64,000 bases of DNA, taken from the NCBI GenBank assembly GCA_002067365.1, contig MVRK01000075.1, forward strand, positions 1 to 64,000. Direction: 5' to 3'. The notes beneath the pieces were generated by a model. That model worked only from the letters and a program-made list of their open reading frames with translations, had not been told where the DNA came from and did no database searches. Origin of the DNA: Methanosaeta sp. PtaU1.Bin060. Its GTDB lineage: Archaea; Halobacteriota; Methanosarcinia; Methanotrichales; Methanotrichaceae. This document shows positions 33,869-44,362 of the stretch, piece after piece. The position numbers and the translations under genes are program-made. Numbering within the stretch: the first letter of the stretch is position 1; the number at the start of each line of letters is the position of its first letter.

Positions 33869-35722
33869 ATGATCAGGCAGCCCGCATTCCTTCCCCTCTC
33901 AATAAAGGAGGCAAAATCCCTCGGCATCGAGCAGTTCGATGTGGTCCTGGTGAGCGGAGATGCCTACGTCGATCATCCCTCCTTCGGGATCGCCCTGATC
34001 GGAAGAGTCCTCTGGGATGCGGGCTACACAGTGGGGATAATCGCTCAGCCCGACTGGCGAAAGGATGAGGACTTTCTCAGTCTTGGCTCCCCGCGCCTCT
34101 TCTTCGGCATCTCCTCGGGCAATGTGGACTCGATGGTGAACAACTTCACCCCCGGCCTGAAGCGCAGAAGCTCGGACGTCTATTCGCCAGGAGGCACTCT
34201 GAGGAGGCCTGACAGGGCGGCGATCGTCTATGCGAACAGGGTCCACGCCCTCTTTCCTGATACTCCCCTGATCCTCGGGGGCATCGAGGCGAGCCTGCGA
34301 AGGTTTGCCCACTACGATTACTGGTCGGACTCGGTCAGGCAGTCCATCCTGGCGGACGCCCCCGCAGACATGATAGTCTTCGGGATGGGAGAGCTGCCCA
34401 TGAAGGAGGTTGCTTCTCGCCTGAAGAAGGGCGAGGGGATTCGAGAGATACTGGACGTTCCGGGAACAGCAGTGAAGGAGGAGCCGCGCCGCTGGAGGTC
34501 GGAGAAGCGCGAGGACTGCCTCGTCATCCCCGGATTCGATCAGGTCTCGGGGGACAAAAGAAAGTACGCCGAGGCATTCGCCCTTCATGCACAGGAGCAG
34601 GACCCGTTTGCGGGCCGCACTGTGGTCCAGCCTCATCCAAAAACCATTGTCATCCAGAACAGGCCAGCCCGTCCCCTGACGAGCGAAGAGCTGGACTCGA
34701 TCTATGAGCTTCCCTATGCCCGCGAGGCGCACCCATCCTGCGGGAGACCTGTTCCGGCGCTTGAGCCCGTCAGGTTCTCCCTGACGAGCCACAGAGGATG
34801 CTTCGGATCCTGCTCTTTTTGCGCCTTGACCCACCACCAGGGCAGGATAGTGCAGAGCAGGAGCATCGAGTCACTGGTGCGCGAGGCCAGGAGTTTTACA
34901 AGGATGAGCGGCTTTAAGGGCATCATACAGGATGTGGGCGGCCCGACCGCCAACATGTACGGGCTCACGTGCCACCGCTGGAAAAACGGTGCCTGCAGGG
35001 AGAGGCTATGCACTGCAGATTGCCCGAGCCTCGATAAAGACCACTCACGGCTGGTCGAGCTGCTGCGCAGGCTGAGGGCGATTCCAGGTGTCAGGAAGGT
35101 CTTCGTCAGCTCCGGCATAAGGCATGATCTGGCCCTTGCGGATTCGGCCGGCTACATCGAGGAGCTGTGCCTGCATCATGTCTCGGGCCACCTGAAGATC
35201 GCGCCAGAGCATATCACCAGAAGGGTCACAGAATGCATGAACAAGCCTCCAAGAGAGGTCTTCGACGCCTTTCGTGGGAGGTTTCAAGAGGCAGGAGACA
35301 GGATAGGAAAGGAGCAGTACATCCTTCCCTATCTCATGTCCGGGCATCCTGGTTGCACAATCGAGGACATGATCGAGCTGGCAGAGTACCTGCGCGACCA
35401 TCGCCTCTACACAGAGCAGGTACAGGATTTCACGCCGACGCCGATGACAGCTTCCACTGCCATGTACCACACGGGCCTTGATCCCTTCACATTGAAGCCG
35501 GTTCATGTGCCGAAAGGGATGGAGAAGAGGATTCAGCGGGCGATTCTGCACTACAGGGACCCGAGGAACTATGGTCTTGTCAGAGAGGGCTTGATGCTGG
35601 CGGGGCGCGAGGACCTGATAGGAGACTGCAAAAGATGTCTGATCCCAGCCCGCCCCTGGCCAGCGGCCAAGAGAAGGAGACGCAAGTCAAGGATGGCTAA
35701 AGCTGGCGGGCAGGATCACTAG
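33869..35722 (+). CDS. YgiQ-family radical SAM protein
   Basis: A 617-residue member of the YgiQ (UPF0313) family. The N-terminal cobalamin-binding-like region opens with FLPLSIKEAKSLGIEQFDVVLVSGDAYVDHPSFG, and GGIEASLRRFAHYDYW is diagnostic. The radical SAM cluster motif is CFGSCSFCAL (near residue 310). The basic C-terminus (AKRRRRKSR) is unusual in degree and could bind nucleic acid. The family is widespread but has no established reaction. Confidence 0.9.
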   Translation: MIRQPAFLPLSIKEAKSLGIEQFDVVLVSGDAYVDHPSFGIALIGRVLWDAGYTVGIIAQPDWRKDEDFLSLGSPRLFFGISSGNVDSMVNNFTPGLKRRSSDVYSPGGTLRRPDRAAIVYANRVHALFPDTPLILGGIEASLRRFAHYDYWSDSVRQSILADAPADMIVFGMGELPMKEVASRLKKGEGIREILDVPGTAVKEEPRRWRSEKREDCLVIPGFDQVSGDKRKYAEAFALHAQEQDPFAGRTVVQPHPKTIVIQNRPARPLTSEELDSIYELPYAREAHPSCGRPVPALEPVRFSLTSHRGCFGSCSFCALTHHQGRIVQSRSIESLVREARSFTRMSGFKGIIQDVGGPTANMYGLTCHRWKNGACRERLCTADCPSLDKDHSRLVELLRRLRAIPGVRKVFVSSGIRHDLALADSAGYIEELCLHHVSGHLKIAPEHITRRVTECMNKPPREVFDAFRGRFQEAGDRIGKEQYILPYLMSGHPGCTIEDMIELAEYLRDHRLYTEQVQDFTPTPMTASTAMYHTGLDPFTLKPVHVPKGMEKRIQRAILHYRDPRNYGLVREGLMLAGREDLIGDCKRCLIPARPWPAAKRRRRKSRMAKAGGQDH

Positions 35723-35860
35723 AGAGAAGGCTCGGAAATCGCGCTCGAGGGCTCGCCCTGTCGGCATGCTTCCCGCCCATATCGCCCTCGGCTTCATCCT
35801 CAGCCAGCTGCGGATATCCCCTGCAGATCCGGGCCCGAATGAGAGAGGAGGCAATTTCGC

Positions 35861-35968
35861 GTGCTCCTCAATCACGATCCTCGCCAGCACCGACTTCAGG
35901 TGGCAGAGGTGCTTTCAGATGAGGAACCGGCTGCCAGCATCAGGATGATTATAATGAGATGTAAATAA
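35861..35968 (+). CDS. Possible 35-residue protein
   Basis: GTG 35861 follows GAGAGGAGG at a spacing of about 9 bases and opens a 35-codon frame (LLNHDPRQHRLQVAEVLSDE...) ending at TAA 35966. The ribosome binding site is the main support. Without homologues it may be chance. The rest of 35723-36185 contains no gene I can see and becomes strongly AT-rich after 35990. Confidence 0.25.
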   Translation: MLLNHDPRQHRLQVAEVLSDEEPAASIRMIIMRCK

Positions 35969-36157
35969 CTGTCAAAAATGATTTACGCCAGAGATGGAGG
36001 TTCAACCCGGATTCGGATTCAAGGAATAATTACAGAGATCGATGCACATTACTATTAATATCAATATCGAAAGGGCACTTATTATTGTACATCATAATTA
36101 TTCCTCAATCAGATAAACATCACACTTAAAAAAAATTCTTATTTATGCATAGGAAGA

Positions 36158-36170
36158 ATTTTTATACTAA
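36158..36170 (+). promoter_or_regulatory. TATA box of the orphan response regulator
   Basis: TTTTTATACTAAC lies 16-28 bases before ATG 36186, with no Shine-Dalgarno in between. Transcription would begin at or just before the start codon, so the mRNA is probably leaderless. Confidence 0.5.
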
Positions 36171-36185
36171 CAAGAAAAACTCTCG

Positions 36186-36608
36186 ATGATGACCAAGGCC
36201 CAATCTCCTTTGAGTATTCTGCTCGCAGAAGATAGCCCCGTGAATCAGAGTATAGCACTGCATATGCTCAAGAAATTAGGCTATGGGGCAAAGATCGCTA
36301 ATAACGGCCTTGAGGCCCTAGAGGCTCAGGAGCGTCATCCCTTCGACCTGGTGCTGATGGACATCCAGATGCCAGAGATGGATGGAATCGAGGCCACAAG
36401 GATAATTCGTGAACGCTGGCCACAGGGTCCTGCGATAATCGTCGTTACATCTCTCGATTTGGAGTCGTATCGCGAGAGATGCCTGAGCGCAGGTGCAGAT
36501 GATATCATCGCCAAGCCCATAAGAAAGGACGAGCTGCATGAGGCGATAGAGCGCAACATGCATGAGAGGAGCCAAGGGATGGATGAAATTGGGGCAGTTC
36601 CTGCATGA
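36186..36608 (+). CDS. Stand-alone CheY-like response regulator
   Basis: A 140-residue receiver domain without an output domain. It has the acidic pair in LLAEDSPVN, the phospho-Asp in LVLMDIQMPEMDG, the conserved Thr in VVTSLD and the Lys in IIAKPIRKDEL. It resembles the receiver fused to the hybrid kinase at 18136-21180 (both have LMD-QMPEMDG-EATR-IR-RWP), so a phosphorelay between them is possible. ATG 36186 and 36189 are both usable. Confidence 0.88.
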   Translation: MMTKAQSPLSILLAEDSPVNQSIALHMLKKLGYGAKIANNGLEALEAQERHPFDLVLMDIQMPEMDGIEATRIIRERWPQGPAIIVVTSLDLESYRERCLSAGADDIIAKPIRKDELHEAIERNMHERSQGMDEIGAVPA

Positions 36609-36672
36609 AGCCATGAAATTCCAATAGCTAAAAGTCAAACGGCGCACTCCGCTGCAAACAACATGGAACGCT

Positions 36673-36843
36673 TCAATCAGCCAGGGCGTGGGAGACGTAA
36701 TCGACCATTTCCGCTGCATCCTTGTAGAGCATCGGGTCGTGCTCGACGATGACGATCGAGTGGTGGGCCTCCTCCAGGATGGTCATGAGCTGGAAGCAGG
36801 TGAACGCTCGGCGGATCTCCAGGTGGCCCGAGACATGCTTCAG
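36673..36843 (-). pseudogene. C-terminal remnant of a P-loop ATPase-like gene at the edge of the RM island
   Basis: An open stretch of 56 codons without a start codon. It reads KHVSGHLEIRRAFTCFQLM, TILEEAHHSIVIVEHDPML, then YKDAAEMVDYVSHALAD and a stop at 36673. The EEAHHSIVIVEHDPM segment looks like the region after Walker B in ABC/RecA-type ATPases. An in-frame stop (36844-36846) cuts it off upstream, beside the end of hsdR. I read it as the tail of a gene truncated when the restriction island arrived. The parent family is not identified. Confidence 0.4.
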
Positions 36844-36866
36844 CTAATTTTTAATGGAATATATTC

Positions 36867-39800
36867 TCAGCACGCCCACTCCTTGCACAGCAGCTCCGCC
36901 TGCTCCATCACAGTCTGCGTCGCCTTTTCCTGTTTATCAGGCGGATAGCCGTATTTACGCAACAGCCGCCTGACTATCACCCGCAGCTTGGCCCTGGCCG
37001 ACTCCTTCACCGTCCAGTCGATGGTCGCATTCTTCCGGACTGCCTCCACCAGCTCCTTGGCGATCTTCTGCAGGGTCTCGTCGCCCAGCACCTTGACTGC
37101 GCTATCATTTACCTCCAGGGCGTCATAGAAAGCCAGCTCATCCTCCGTCATTCCGAGGTCCTCGCCGCGCCTGTGTGCCTCCTTCATATCCTTGGCCAGC
37201 TGGATGAGTTCTTCGATGACCTGGGCCGCCTCTATGGAGCGGTTATGGTATTTGTTGATCGATTGGTCGAGCATCTGGGCAAAAGACCTCGACTGAACAA
37301 GATTCCTGTGAGATATGGTCTTGATCTCGTCGTTGAGCAGCTTTCTCAAAAGCTCCAGCGCCAGATTCCTATGAGGCAGCCCTCGCACCTCATCCAGGAA
37401 CTCCTCTGAGAGGATGGAGATATCCGGGGTCTTGATGCCTGCGGCCTTGTAGATGTCCACGATGCCATCTGGCACAATGGCCTGGGAGACGATCTGTCTA
37501 ATGGCTGCATCCAGGTCCTCTTTCGTCTTGCCACTGGGAGATGTGGCCTTTGAGAGGCCGGAGCGGACTGCCTGATAGAAAGCGACCTCCTCTCGGATTT
37601 CCTGGGCCTTCTCGTGGGTTACTACTATGGCATAAGCCTTGGAAAGCTCGGTAACGGCCTGAATATAGCGGTTCTTGCCGTCCTCCAGGGAGAGGATATG
37701 CTCCATGGCTCCAGCGATGGCAGCCAGGCGCTCCTCAGGCGTCCCGCTAAAGAACTTGGAAGTATCAAAGCCGTGGAACATGGCAGAAACGATCTCGTAC
37801 TTCTCCAGCATGACTCCAACCACATCCTCCTCAGGGATGCCTGTCTCTCCCCTGTCGCCTTCGGTGTAGTCGGAGAGGGCGCGCTTCAAGCTCTCAGCAA
37901 TTCCGAGGTAATCCACAATCAGGCCACCTGGCTTGTCCCTGAAGACGCGGTTAACGCGGGCGATGGCCTGCATCAGGCCGTGGCCCTGCATGAACTTATC
38001 AATATACATGGTTTGAAGGCAGGGAGCATCAAAGCCGGTGAGCCACATGTCTCTTACTATTACGATCTTGAGAGGATCTTTGGGATTTTTGAAGCGGTCG
38101 GCCAGATCCTTTCTCTTCTTCTTTTTCCTGATGTGGGGCTGCAGATACTCTTTGTCTGATGCCGAGCCGGTGATGACTACCTTGATTACGCCTTTCTCGT
38201 CGTCGGGATCGTGCCACTCTGGCCTGAGCTTGACGATGGCCTCGTACATCTGGGCGCAGATGCGGCGGCTCATACAGACTATCATGGCCTTGCCCTCGAT
38301 GGCTTCCTGGCGCTTCTCGAAGTGCTGCACAATATCCTGGGCGATGAGAGAGACACGCTTGTCTGCGCCTGCGACCGCCTCAAGCCTTGCCCATTTGCTC
38401 TTAAGCCGCTCCTTGATGGCCTGTTCCTCGCCTTCAGTGATCTCCTCGAAATCGGGGTCGATCTTTGGCCGCTCAGCTTCGGCTAGGTCGAGCTTGGCAA
38501 GCCTCGCCTCGTAGTAGATGCGAACAGTTGCGCCATCTTCCACCGCCCGCTGGATGTCGTAGATATCGATGTAGTCGCCGAAGACCGCTGGGGTGCTTTT
38601 ATCAGTCTTCTCTATCGGCGTGCCGGTGAAGCCTATGAAGGAGGCGTTGGGAAGGGCGTCCCGGAGGTACTTTGCGAAGCCGTAAGCGATATAAGCGCCG
38701 TCCTTACGCTTGACGGTATGTGCCCCGAATCCGTATTGGCTTCTGTGGGCCTCGTCGGCAATGAAGACTATGTTGCGGCGATCTGAGAGGAGAGGATACT
38801 CCGTCATGTCGCCTTCGGGAGAGAACTTCTGGATCGTTGTGAAGATCACGCCTCCCGATGCTACCTGCAGGAGGTCCTGGAGGTGCTTCCTATCTTCGGC
38901 CTGAACGGGAGCCTGGCGGAGCAGGTCCTGGCAGGCGGCAAAGGTGTCAAAAAGCTGGTCGTCCAGGTCGTTCCTGTCGGTGAGCACTACCAGCGTTGGA
39001 TTTTCCATTGCTGGATGAACGATGATCTTGCCTGCGTAAAAGGCCATGGAGAGGCTCTTGCCTGATCCCTGGGTATGCCAGATCACTCCAGCCTTGCGGT
39101 CTCCTTCGGGAGAGGTGGCATTCACTGTGCATTCTACGGCCTTGTTGACGGCGTGGTACTGGTGGTATGCGGCCATCTTCTTGGATATATGCTCGCCGTC
39201 TGCCTCGAAGACTATGAAGTGCTTTATCAGATCGAGGAAGCGGTTTTTCTCGAAGACGCCCTTGATGAGCACGTCCAGCTCCGGCCTGCCCTTGGGTGCG
39301 ATATCCTCTCCATCGATGGTCCTCCAGGGCATGAACCGGGCCCAATCTGAGGTCAGCGTCCCGGCCCTGGCCTCAAGACCGTCGGAGATCACCAGCATCT
39401 CGTTGTAGTTGAAGAGGGCGGGGATGTCGTTCTTGTAGGTCTGAAGCTGCTGGAAGGCCGTTTGGATGATGGCATCCTCGTTGGCGGGATTCTTGAGCTC
39501 GATCACGGCCAGTGGCAGGCCGTTCACGAAGATCACAATATCAGGCCGCCGGTTCTGCTGGCCCTCTACGACGGTGAACTGGTTGACGGCCAGGAACTCG
39601 TTATTCTCCGGGTTCTCGAAGTCCACCAGGAGGGCGTGATCTCCTGCGATGGAGCCGTCCTTGCGCTGGTATTCTACCGGCACGCCGTCGATGAGCAGGC
39701 GGTGAAAGGCGCGGTTGTTGGCCAGGAGCGAGGGGGATTCGGGGCGGGTGACCTTGCGGAAGGCTTCTTCGAGGGCATCGACGGGGATGGAGGGGTTCAG

Positions 39801-39974
39801 GCAGCGGAGGGCGTCGTGGAGGCGGCGGGAGAGGATGACCTCTAAGAATGACTCCCGCTCGGCTGCGGGCTCCTCAGGGGCAATGTCTGGGCCGAAGATC
39901 GAGGTGTAGCCGAGGGAGGCGAGCCAGGAGAGGGCGGCGGATTCGACATGAGATTCGGTGAATGTCTCAGGCAT
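36867..39974 (-). CDS. hsdR: Type I restriction enzyme subunit R (HsdR)
   Basis: A 1035-residue ATP-dependent DNA translocase and nuclease. The N-terminal HSDR_N nuclease has [20 protein letters not shown] (Asp145, Glu159, Lys161). Two RecA-like helicase domains follow, with Walker A TQGSGKS near 301-307, DEAHRSQYG at 407, and motif VI-like [16 protein letters not shown]. The C-terminal helical part would bind the methylase complex. The start is ATG 39974; a GTG 12 codons upstream is possible. It is the last gene of the operon, 45 bases after the DUF262 gene. Confidence 0.95.
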   Translation of the reverse strand: MPETFTESHVESAALSWLASLGYTSIFGPDIAPEEPAAERESFLEVILSRRLHDALRCLNPSIPVDALEEAFRKVTRPESPSLLANNRAFHRLLIDGVPVEYQRKDGSIAGDHALLVDFENPENNEFLAVNQFTVVEGQQNRRPDIVIFVNGLPLAVIELKNPANEDAIIQTAFQQLQTYKNDIPALFNYNEMLVISDGLEARAGTLTSDWARFMPWRTIDGEDIAPKGRPELDVLIKGVFEKNRFLDLIKHFIVFEADGEHISKKMAAYHQYHAVNKAVECTVNATSPEGDRKAGVIWHTQGSGKSLSMAFYAGKIIVHPAMENPTLVVLTDRNDLDDQLFDTFAACQDLLRQAPVQAEDRKHLQDLLQVASGGVIFTTIQKFSPEGDMTEYPLLSDRRNIVFIADEAHRSQYGFGAHTVKRKDGAYIAYGFAKYLRDALPNASFIGFTGTPIEKTDKSTPAVFGDYIDIYDIQRAVEDGATVRIYYEARLAKLDLAEAERPKIDPDFEEITEGEEQAIKERLKSKWARLEAVAGADKRVSLIAQDIVQHFEKRQEAIEGKAMIVCMSRRICAQMYEAIVKLRPEWHDPDDEKGVIKVVITGSASDKEYLQPHIRKKKKRKDLADRFKNPKDPLKIVIVRDMWLTGFDAPCLQTMYIDKFMQGHGLMQAIARVNRVFRDKPGGLIVDYLGIAESLKRALSDYTEGDRGETGIPEEDVVGVMLEKYEIVSAMFHGFDTSKFFSGTPEERLAAIAGAMEHILSLEDGKNRYIQAVTELSKAYAIVVTHEKAQEIREEVAFYQAVRSGLSKATSPSGKTKEDLDAAIRQIVSQAIVPDGIVDIYKAAGIKTPDISILSEEFLDEVRGLPHRNLALELLRKLLNDEIKTISHRNLVQSRSFAQMLDQSINKYHNRSIEAAQVIEELIQLAKDMKEAHRRGEDLGMTEDELAFYDALEVNDSAVKVLGDETLQKIAKELVEAVRKNATIDWTVKESARAKLRVIVRRLLRKYGYPPDKQEKATQTVMEQAELLCKEWAC

Positions 39975-40019
39975 TACAGATAGCTCCTGAGGGTCCTTTG
40001 TGTCACGCACGCTATCAGA

Positions 40020-41900
40020 TTAACTAATTTGCGAAGCTGTCTCATCGAGAGGCTCCTCATTATCCCATTCATCTTGACCTTCATCGTAAGTTTCCATAGC
40101 GGCTCCTTCTTGGAATAGTTCCGCGTTATGGGAGATACTTTTACCTGTTGCTGCTTCTATTCGATCTAACAATGCCTCAGCACGTGCCTTGTAGAAATCC
40201 CAAAAGCTATCAGCACGAATACGTTCAAAGACAATACAATGCGACTGCAGGATCTCATCCATACGCTCAGGAGTTATGTCTGCCCTCTTTTCGATCGCAG
40301 GCAGATATTTGGAAGGTGCCTTTCCTCCGATTTGCCTGTTCGTTTGCGCTGATAATACTGTCTTATTGATAATGCTGTTATAAAACTCGGGCTTGATGCC
40401 TGCTGCATTGCACCACTTTTCCGGAAAGATATGGTGGATGTCCATCTTATCATCAAAGAACGTCTGGGCTTCGATTGGTTCACCTGTTCGGAAATCACGT
40501 CCGCCATCCCTCATAAGCAGCGCATAGATGCCTTTATACGCTGCACTATTGCGGGTACGGAGTGTAAGGAGTCTACCTGCCTGGAAGACAGACTCCTGCA
40601 CTGTGATTGGCTCGACTCCTTCCTGCCTTACCCATGCCACGACTTCAGGCAAGTCGCGGGCAAAGCGCGTTTCTGTGGCACCGCCATAAAGTTCACCAAG
40701 AACGCCGCACCAGTACCAGCGAGCAATTTTTTGACGTGCCCCATCGGTTTCCCCCTCCTTGTTAAGGTCGACGAATATCGAGGCCAGAGGCACAAGCTGG
40801 GTTCGGTAGGGCAAATCACTTGCTATGAAAATCTTTTGATTGTAAAGGAAACGTGCAGCCTGTACAAAGCCTTGTTCTACCTTGTCCGCCCATGCTATCC
40901 AATCAGCTACTTCAAACTTCAAAATCTCCTTGCGCTTGCAACTGATACCTGGCGCATTATCTGTGGGAATCCCATCTGCAAGGGCATTGCGTCGGCGTTT
41001 TTGGGAGACAAGCAGCGATATAGCTTGCAAGAAATCGTCGCTCTGGAGATCGCGTAATACCGGATGCTTGCTCTTGAGGCGCTGTATACGCACATTCCAA
41101 TCATCTCGAAGCTGATAGTTATCGGCAGCAAAGGATGCCGTGAGAAGCTCAAAGACGTTAAGAGCCACGCCGCCTGTATTTACTCGCTCAAATATGAGAC
41201 ATATCGCTTCCTTGGGTGTCTCTTTTTTTAGCTCGATGACCGGAACTTGATATTGCTCAAATCGTTTTATGACTTGTTGCTCGAAATCATCATATAGTTT
41301 AATTTTTTCTGGCATGTAGTCCCAATATTTATTATATGCCTGCCTCCATTCTGCGCTTTGGAAGATATGGTTAACAGGGAATAGGCCATTTTCGTATTCC
41401 TGTTCCGTTGTTCTGACATCGATAGTGATCTCTCTTCCGAAAGCTTTGACCTGCTTGTCCTCGGGTATGCTCAATACAGCTTCTTCACGGTCGTTGTCAT
41501 TGGCGATAGCCTGCTTCATATTGATATAATACCAGCGTCTGATGGGTTTGTTCTTGGCATCCTTGGTTTCGACTGGAGAGCTACCCATGAGCGCCTGGTA
41601 AAAAGAGGTAAGACGCTGTTGGCCATCGAGTATTAATGTCTCCGGTTCTACAGTCTTTGATCGCTCAGTGGTGCCGGTGATTGGGCGCGGTTTGAAGTGC
41701 ACACCCTTGCCGCCTGTTTCAAGTAACATTATTGCACCGATCGGAAATGAAACAGACACACTGGCTATGAGACTCCTAATTCGATCGTCATCCCATACCC
41801 AGCCGCGCTGAAAGTCCGGGAGCTGGAGCTTACCGTAATCCACCCTCACAAGAAGTTCATGCAACGCTGTCTTTGTACTGTCAAAACTGGCACTAATCAT
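40020..41900 (-). CDS. DUF262/DUF1524 protein (GmrSD-like, candidate type IV restriction enzyme)
   Basis: A 626-residue protein with an N-terminal DUF262 domain and a C-terminal DUF1524 HNH-type nuclease domain. DUF262 has the nucleotide-using motif ILDGQQRLTSF with DGQQR at 92-96, after LQLPDFQRGWVWDDDR. The nuclease domain has DIHHIFPEKWC with His489/His490. GmrS and GmrD domains in one chain make modification-dependent type IV enzymes; SspE and BrxU are related. Here it sits between hsdS and hsdR, so it may widen the target range to modified phage DNA. This part of the island is more AT-rich than the flanks. Confidence 0.88.
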   Translation of the reverse strand: MISASFDSTKTALHELLVRVDYGKLQLPDFQRGWVWDDDRIRSLIASVSVSFPIGAIMLLETGGKGVHFKPRPITGTTERSKTVEPETLILDGQQRLTSFYQALMGSSPVETKDAKNKPIRRWYYINMKQAIANDNDREEAVLSIPEDKQVKAFGREITIDVRTTEQEYENGLFPVNHIFQSAEWRQAYNKYWDYMPEKIKLYDDFEQQVIKRFEQYQVPVIELKKETPKEAICLIFERVNTGGVALNVFELLTASFAADNYQLRDDWNVRIQRLKSKHPVLRDLQSDDFLQAISLLVSQKRRRNALADGIPTDNAPGISCKRKEILKFEVADWIAWADKVEQGFVQAARFLYNQKIFIASDLPYRTQLVPLASIFVDLNKEGETDGARQKIARWYWCGVLGELYGGATETRFARDLPEVVAWVRQEGVEPITVQESVFQAGRLLTLRTRNSAAYKGIYALLMRDGGRDFRTGEPIEAQTFFDDKMDIHHIFPEKWCNAAGIKPEFYNSIINKTVLSAQTNRQIGGKAPSKYLPAIEKRADITPERMDEILQSHCIVFERIRADSFWDFYKARAEALLDRIEAATGKSISHNAELFQEGAAMETYDEGQDEWDNEEPLDETASQIS

Positions 41901-41960
41901 CTATGATCACCCATAAGAATTTGATTATTATATTCTTTATCCATCAATAACTTCTCCGTA

Positions 41961-43280
41961 TCATTTTATCTGTATCTCCCCGCCGATTAGCTTAGGCAGA
42001 AGCGCATCCCGCAAGGTGGCAAGTATACGAGACTCATGAAGGTTTACTGTGACTCGCTTTATAGCAAAATTTAATAAGTCATCAAAGTGGCGAATGATCA
42101 CCAGAGGTGGAATTACTACATTCAATTCTGCCAGCAGTTTCGTCGTCAGACTGCCACGTGAACTGTGTGCATCCGACACCCGTCTAAATTCTTCATAGCG
42201 CCGTTTAAGGTCAAAAAATAGATGGTAAGGAGAACTTATTTTAGGATTCGCAACAAGTGCTATAACTGATTGGTTTATGTAACTATCGATAGTAAGCAGG
42301 GATGTCTGACCACGAGTATTGCCTTGCCCCGCGCTTGCTATCACTGTAGACTGCGCAGGTGCCAGCCGTGTACTTGAGTTCGACACACCAGCAGGCGTAA
42401 TTCGTCTCTCTGTGTCGATAATAAACTTATCCCGTGTTTCACCTGATGAAAGCCAAGGAATATCACCATCCCAGTACTCGGGATCACGAGTGCTAGGCGT
42501 TCCTCCGCTATAGATGGCACTGCAAAAGTCGCTTATTTTTCCCACTTTCCATCCCCTCGGCACCATCCCCAGCTCCGTCTCCTCGAAGCTGTCAGGGAAG
42601 AGCGCCGCCGTCTCCGCATCCATGCCCGCAGGCTCCCGACCCTCGGCTTTGGCTCGCACGGGGTCGAAGTCCACGAACCAGGACTTGAAGATGGCACGGG
42701 CCATGGCCTCCAGGGTCTCGTTCATGCGCCGGTTCAGCTCGATCTTGTCGTCCAGGGAGCCGAGGATGCGAGCGATGGTGCGCTGCTCGGGGAGGGGCGG
42801 TAGAGTTATATGCATTTGACGTTGGTCTTTCAGGCTAACATAATCTGCCATATCCGTTTGACCCTTCGCACCATTATATTGAAGAAAAAATTCCCGACTG
42901 AACATCCAGAAATATAAAAATATTGAATCTATTATATTATTATCGAGCACTCGCCAGAAACAAAGCTGCGGAGAATAAACAAATCGTGGAGTGTCATGGC
43001 GTACAAGAGCAAAACGTCCTACAGTACCTTTAGAGGTGAAGACCACATCTCCAGGTTGACTTATCTTATTACCGACCCTATCAAGGTTTTCTTCAGGGAA
43101 ACAATCTGCGTCCCGGAATTGGAAGCCTTCATTTATGTTCCCCGCACGAGCAAATGGAAGTCCTATTTTGTCAAGCTCTTCATTTTTTGCTCGATAGCCA
43201 TCCCCAATAAAGAGTATGCCCTTTGATATCAGATCCGAGATTTCATGAGGTTGCCATCCTATCTTTAAGCCCATTCTCAT
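41961..43280 (-). CDS. hsdS: Type I restriction specificity subunit S (HsdS)
   Basis: A 439-residue DNA-recognition subunit with two target-recognition domains separated by the conserved helical spacer. TRD1 is about 1-165. The spacer begins PPLPEQRTIARILGSLDDKIELNRRMNETLEAMARAIFKSWF near residue 165. TRD2 is about 230-390, and a second spacer helix ends LRDALLPKLIGGEIQ. TRD1 is notably AT-rich, as often seen where specificity domains have been exchanged. Two full TRDs imply a bipartite asymmetric target. Confidence 0.93.
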   Translation of the reverse strand: MRMGLKIGWQPHEISDLISKGILFIGDGYRAKNEELDKIGLPFARAGNINEGFQFRDADCFPEENLDRVGNKISQPGDVVFTSKGTVGRFALVRHDTPRFVYSPQLCFWRVLDNNIIDSIFLYFWMFSREFFLQYNGAKGQTDMADYVSLKDQRQMHITLPPLPEQRTIARILGSLDDKIELNRRMNETLEAMARAIFKSWFVDFDPVRAKAEGREPAGMDAETAALFPDSFEETELGMVPRGWKVGKISDFCSAIYSGGTPSTRDPEYWDGDIPWLSSGETRDKFIIDTERRITPAGVSNSSTRLAPAQSTVIASAGQGNTRGQTSLLTIDSYINQSVIALVANPKISSPYHLFFDLKRRYEEFRRVSDAHSSRGSLTTKLLAELNVVIPPLVIIRHFDDLLNFAIKRVTVNLHESRILATLRDALLPKLIGGEIQIK

Positions 43281-43289
43281 TCAGATCTC

Positions 43290-44348
43290 CTAAATACCGC
43301 CTTCCTTCTCGTTCTTTTCCCCCGACTCATCCAGAGCGATCAACTCCGCCTCCAGTTGCTCGACCGTCGGCAGGCTTCCTTTCAGGCTCTCAGGAAGTGC
43401 CTTAGCAAGCCGGTATTCCGCAACTCCGATCGGCTTATGCACATCTCTCAGGGCATACTCCACAACCACGCGATTTTTGCCCCTGCAGAGCAAAATGCCG
43501 ATAGTCGAATTGTCCTGCGGTTGCCGAAGCAGATCATCAGCTGCAGAGAGGTAGAAGTTCAGTTTGCCCGCATGCTCCGGCTTGAACTCAGTAATCTTCA
43601 GCTCTATCACTACAAAAGATCGCAATTTCAAGTGGTAGAACAAAAGGTCAAGATAGAAGTCTTCGCCTCCGATCTCCAGATGATAGTTGCTTCCGACATA
43701 GGCAAAGCCGACTCCCAATTCGAGCATGAAGTCCTTCAGGTGCTCCAGCAGACCTTTCTGCAGATCGCGCTCTAATACTTCGTCATACGTCGTCAGGAAC
43801 TCAAAGTTATAAGGGTCTTTAAGAAGCTGCTGAGCCAGTTCAGACTGCGGCGCGGGAAGTGTGCGCTGGAAGTTGGTAATGGCCGTGCCAGTGCGCTCAT
43901 GCAAGCGAGTTTCAATCTGCGCAGTGAGCACCGCCCGGCTCCAGCCGTTCTCGATGCATGAGCGGATATACCATTCCCGCAGCTCAGGTTCTTTGAGCCT
44001 CGTCATTATGACCACGTTGTGCCACCAGGGAATTTGTCCAGCAAGCTGCTGGACTATTTGCTCCTGTGGGTAGGCCTCAGCGAAAGCTCTCATGTAAAAC
44101 AAGTTGGCTCGGGACAGGCCCTTCATATCGGGGAACTCATGGCGCAGATCGTCTGCCAGGCGCTCGATGACCTTCGAGCCCCAGCCTTCCTGGGCCTGCC
44201 GCTCCAGGATCGCTTGCCCAATCTGCCAGTAGAGGAGGACCAGCTCGCGGTTGACACTGATAGCGGCTCGAACTTGCGCATTGCGGATGCGGTTTTTCAA
44301 GTCATCCAGCAATTCCCTATAGGCCCCGGTCAGAATCTCACTTGCCAT
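43290..44348 (-). CDS. DUF1016 (YhcG-type) PD-(D/E)xK nuclease-like protein
   Basis: A 352-residue protein of the YhcG family. The N-terminal DUF1016 helical domain (LLYWQIGQAILERQAQEGWGSKVIERLADDL) precedes a C-terminal nuclease fold with LEIGGEDFYLDLLFYHLKL followed by VVIELK, where Asp and Glu-x-Lys give the PD-(D/E)xK site. Relatives are frequent in type I restriction loci and mobile DNA. It lies between hsdM (14 bases) and hsdS (9 bases), so it is part of the operon. Its role there is not established. Confidence 0.88.
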   Translation of the reverse strand: MASEILTGAYRELLDDLKNRIRNAQVRAAISVNRELVLLYWQIGQAILERQAQEGWGSKVIERLADDLRHEFPDMKGLSRANLFYMRAFAEAYPQEQIVQQLAGQIPWWHNVVIMTRLKEPELREWYIRSCIENGWSRAVLTAQIETRLHERTGTAITNFQRTLPAPQSELAQQLLKDPYNFEFLTTYDEVLERDLQKGLLEHLKDFMLELGVGFAYVGSNYHLEIGGEDFYLDLLFYHLKLRSFVVIELKITEFKPEHAGKLNFYLSAADDLLRQPQDNSTIGILLCRGKNRVVVEYALRDVHKPIGVAEYRLAKALPESLKGSLPTVEQLEAELIALDESGEKNEKEGGI

Positions 44349-44362
44349 CGACCAACAGCCCC

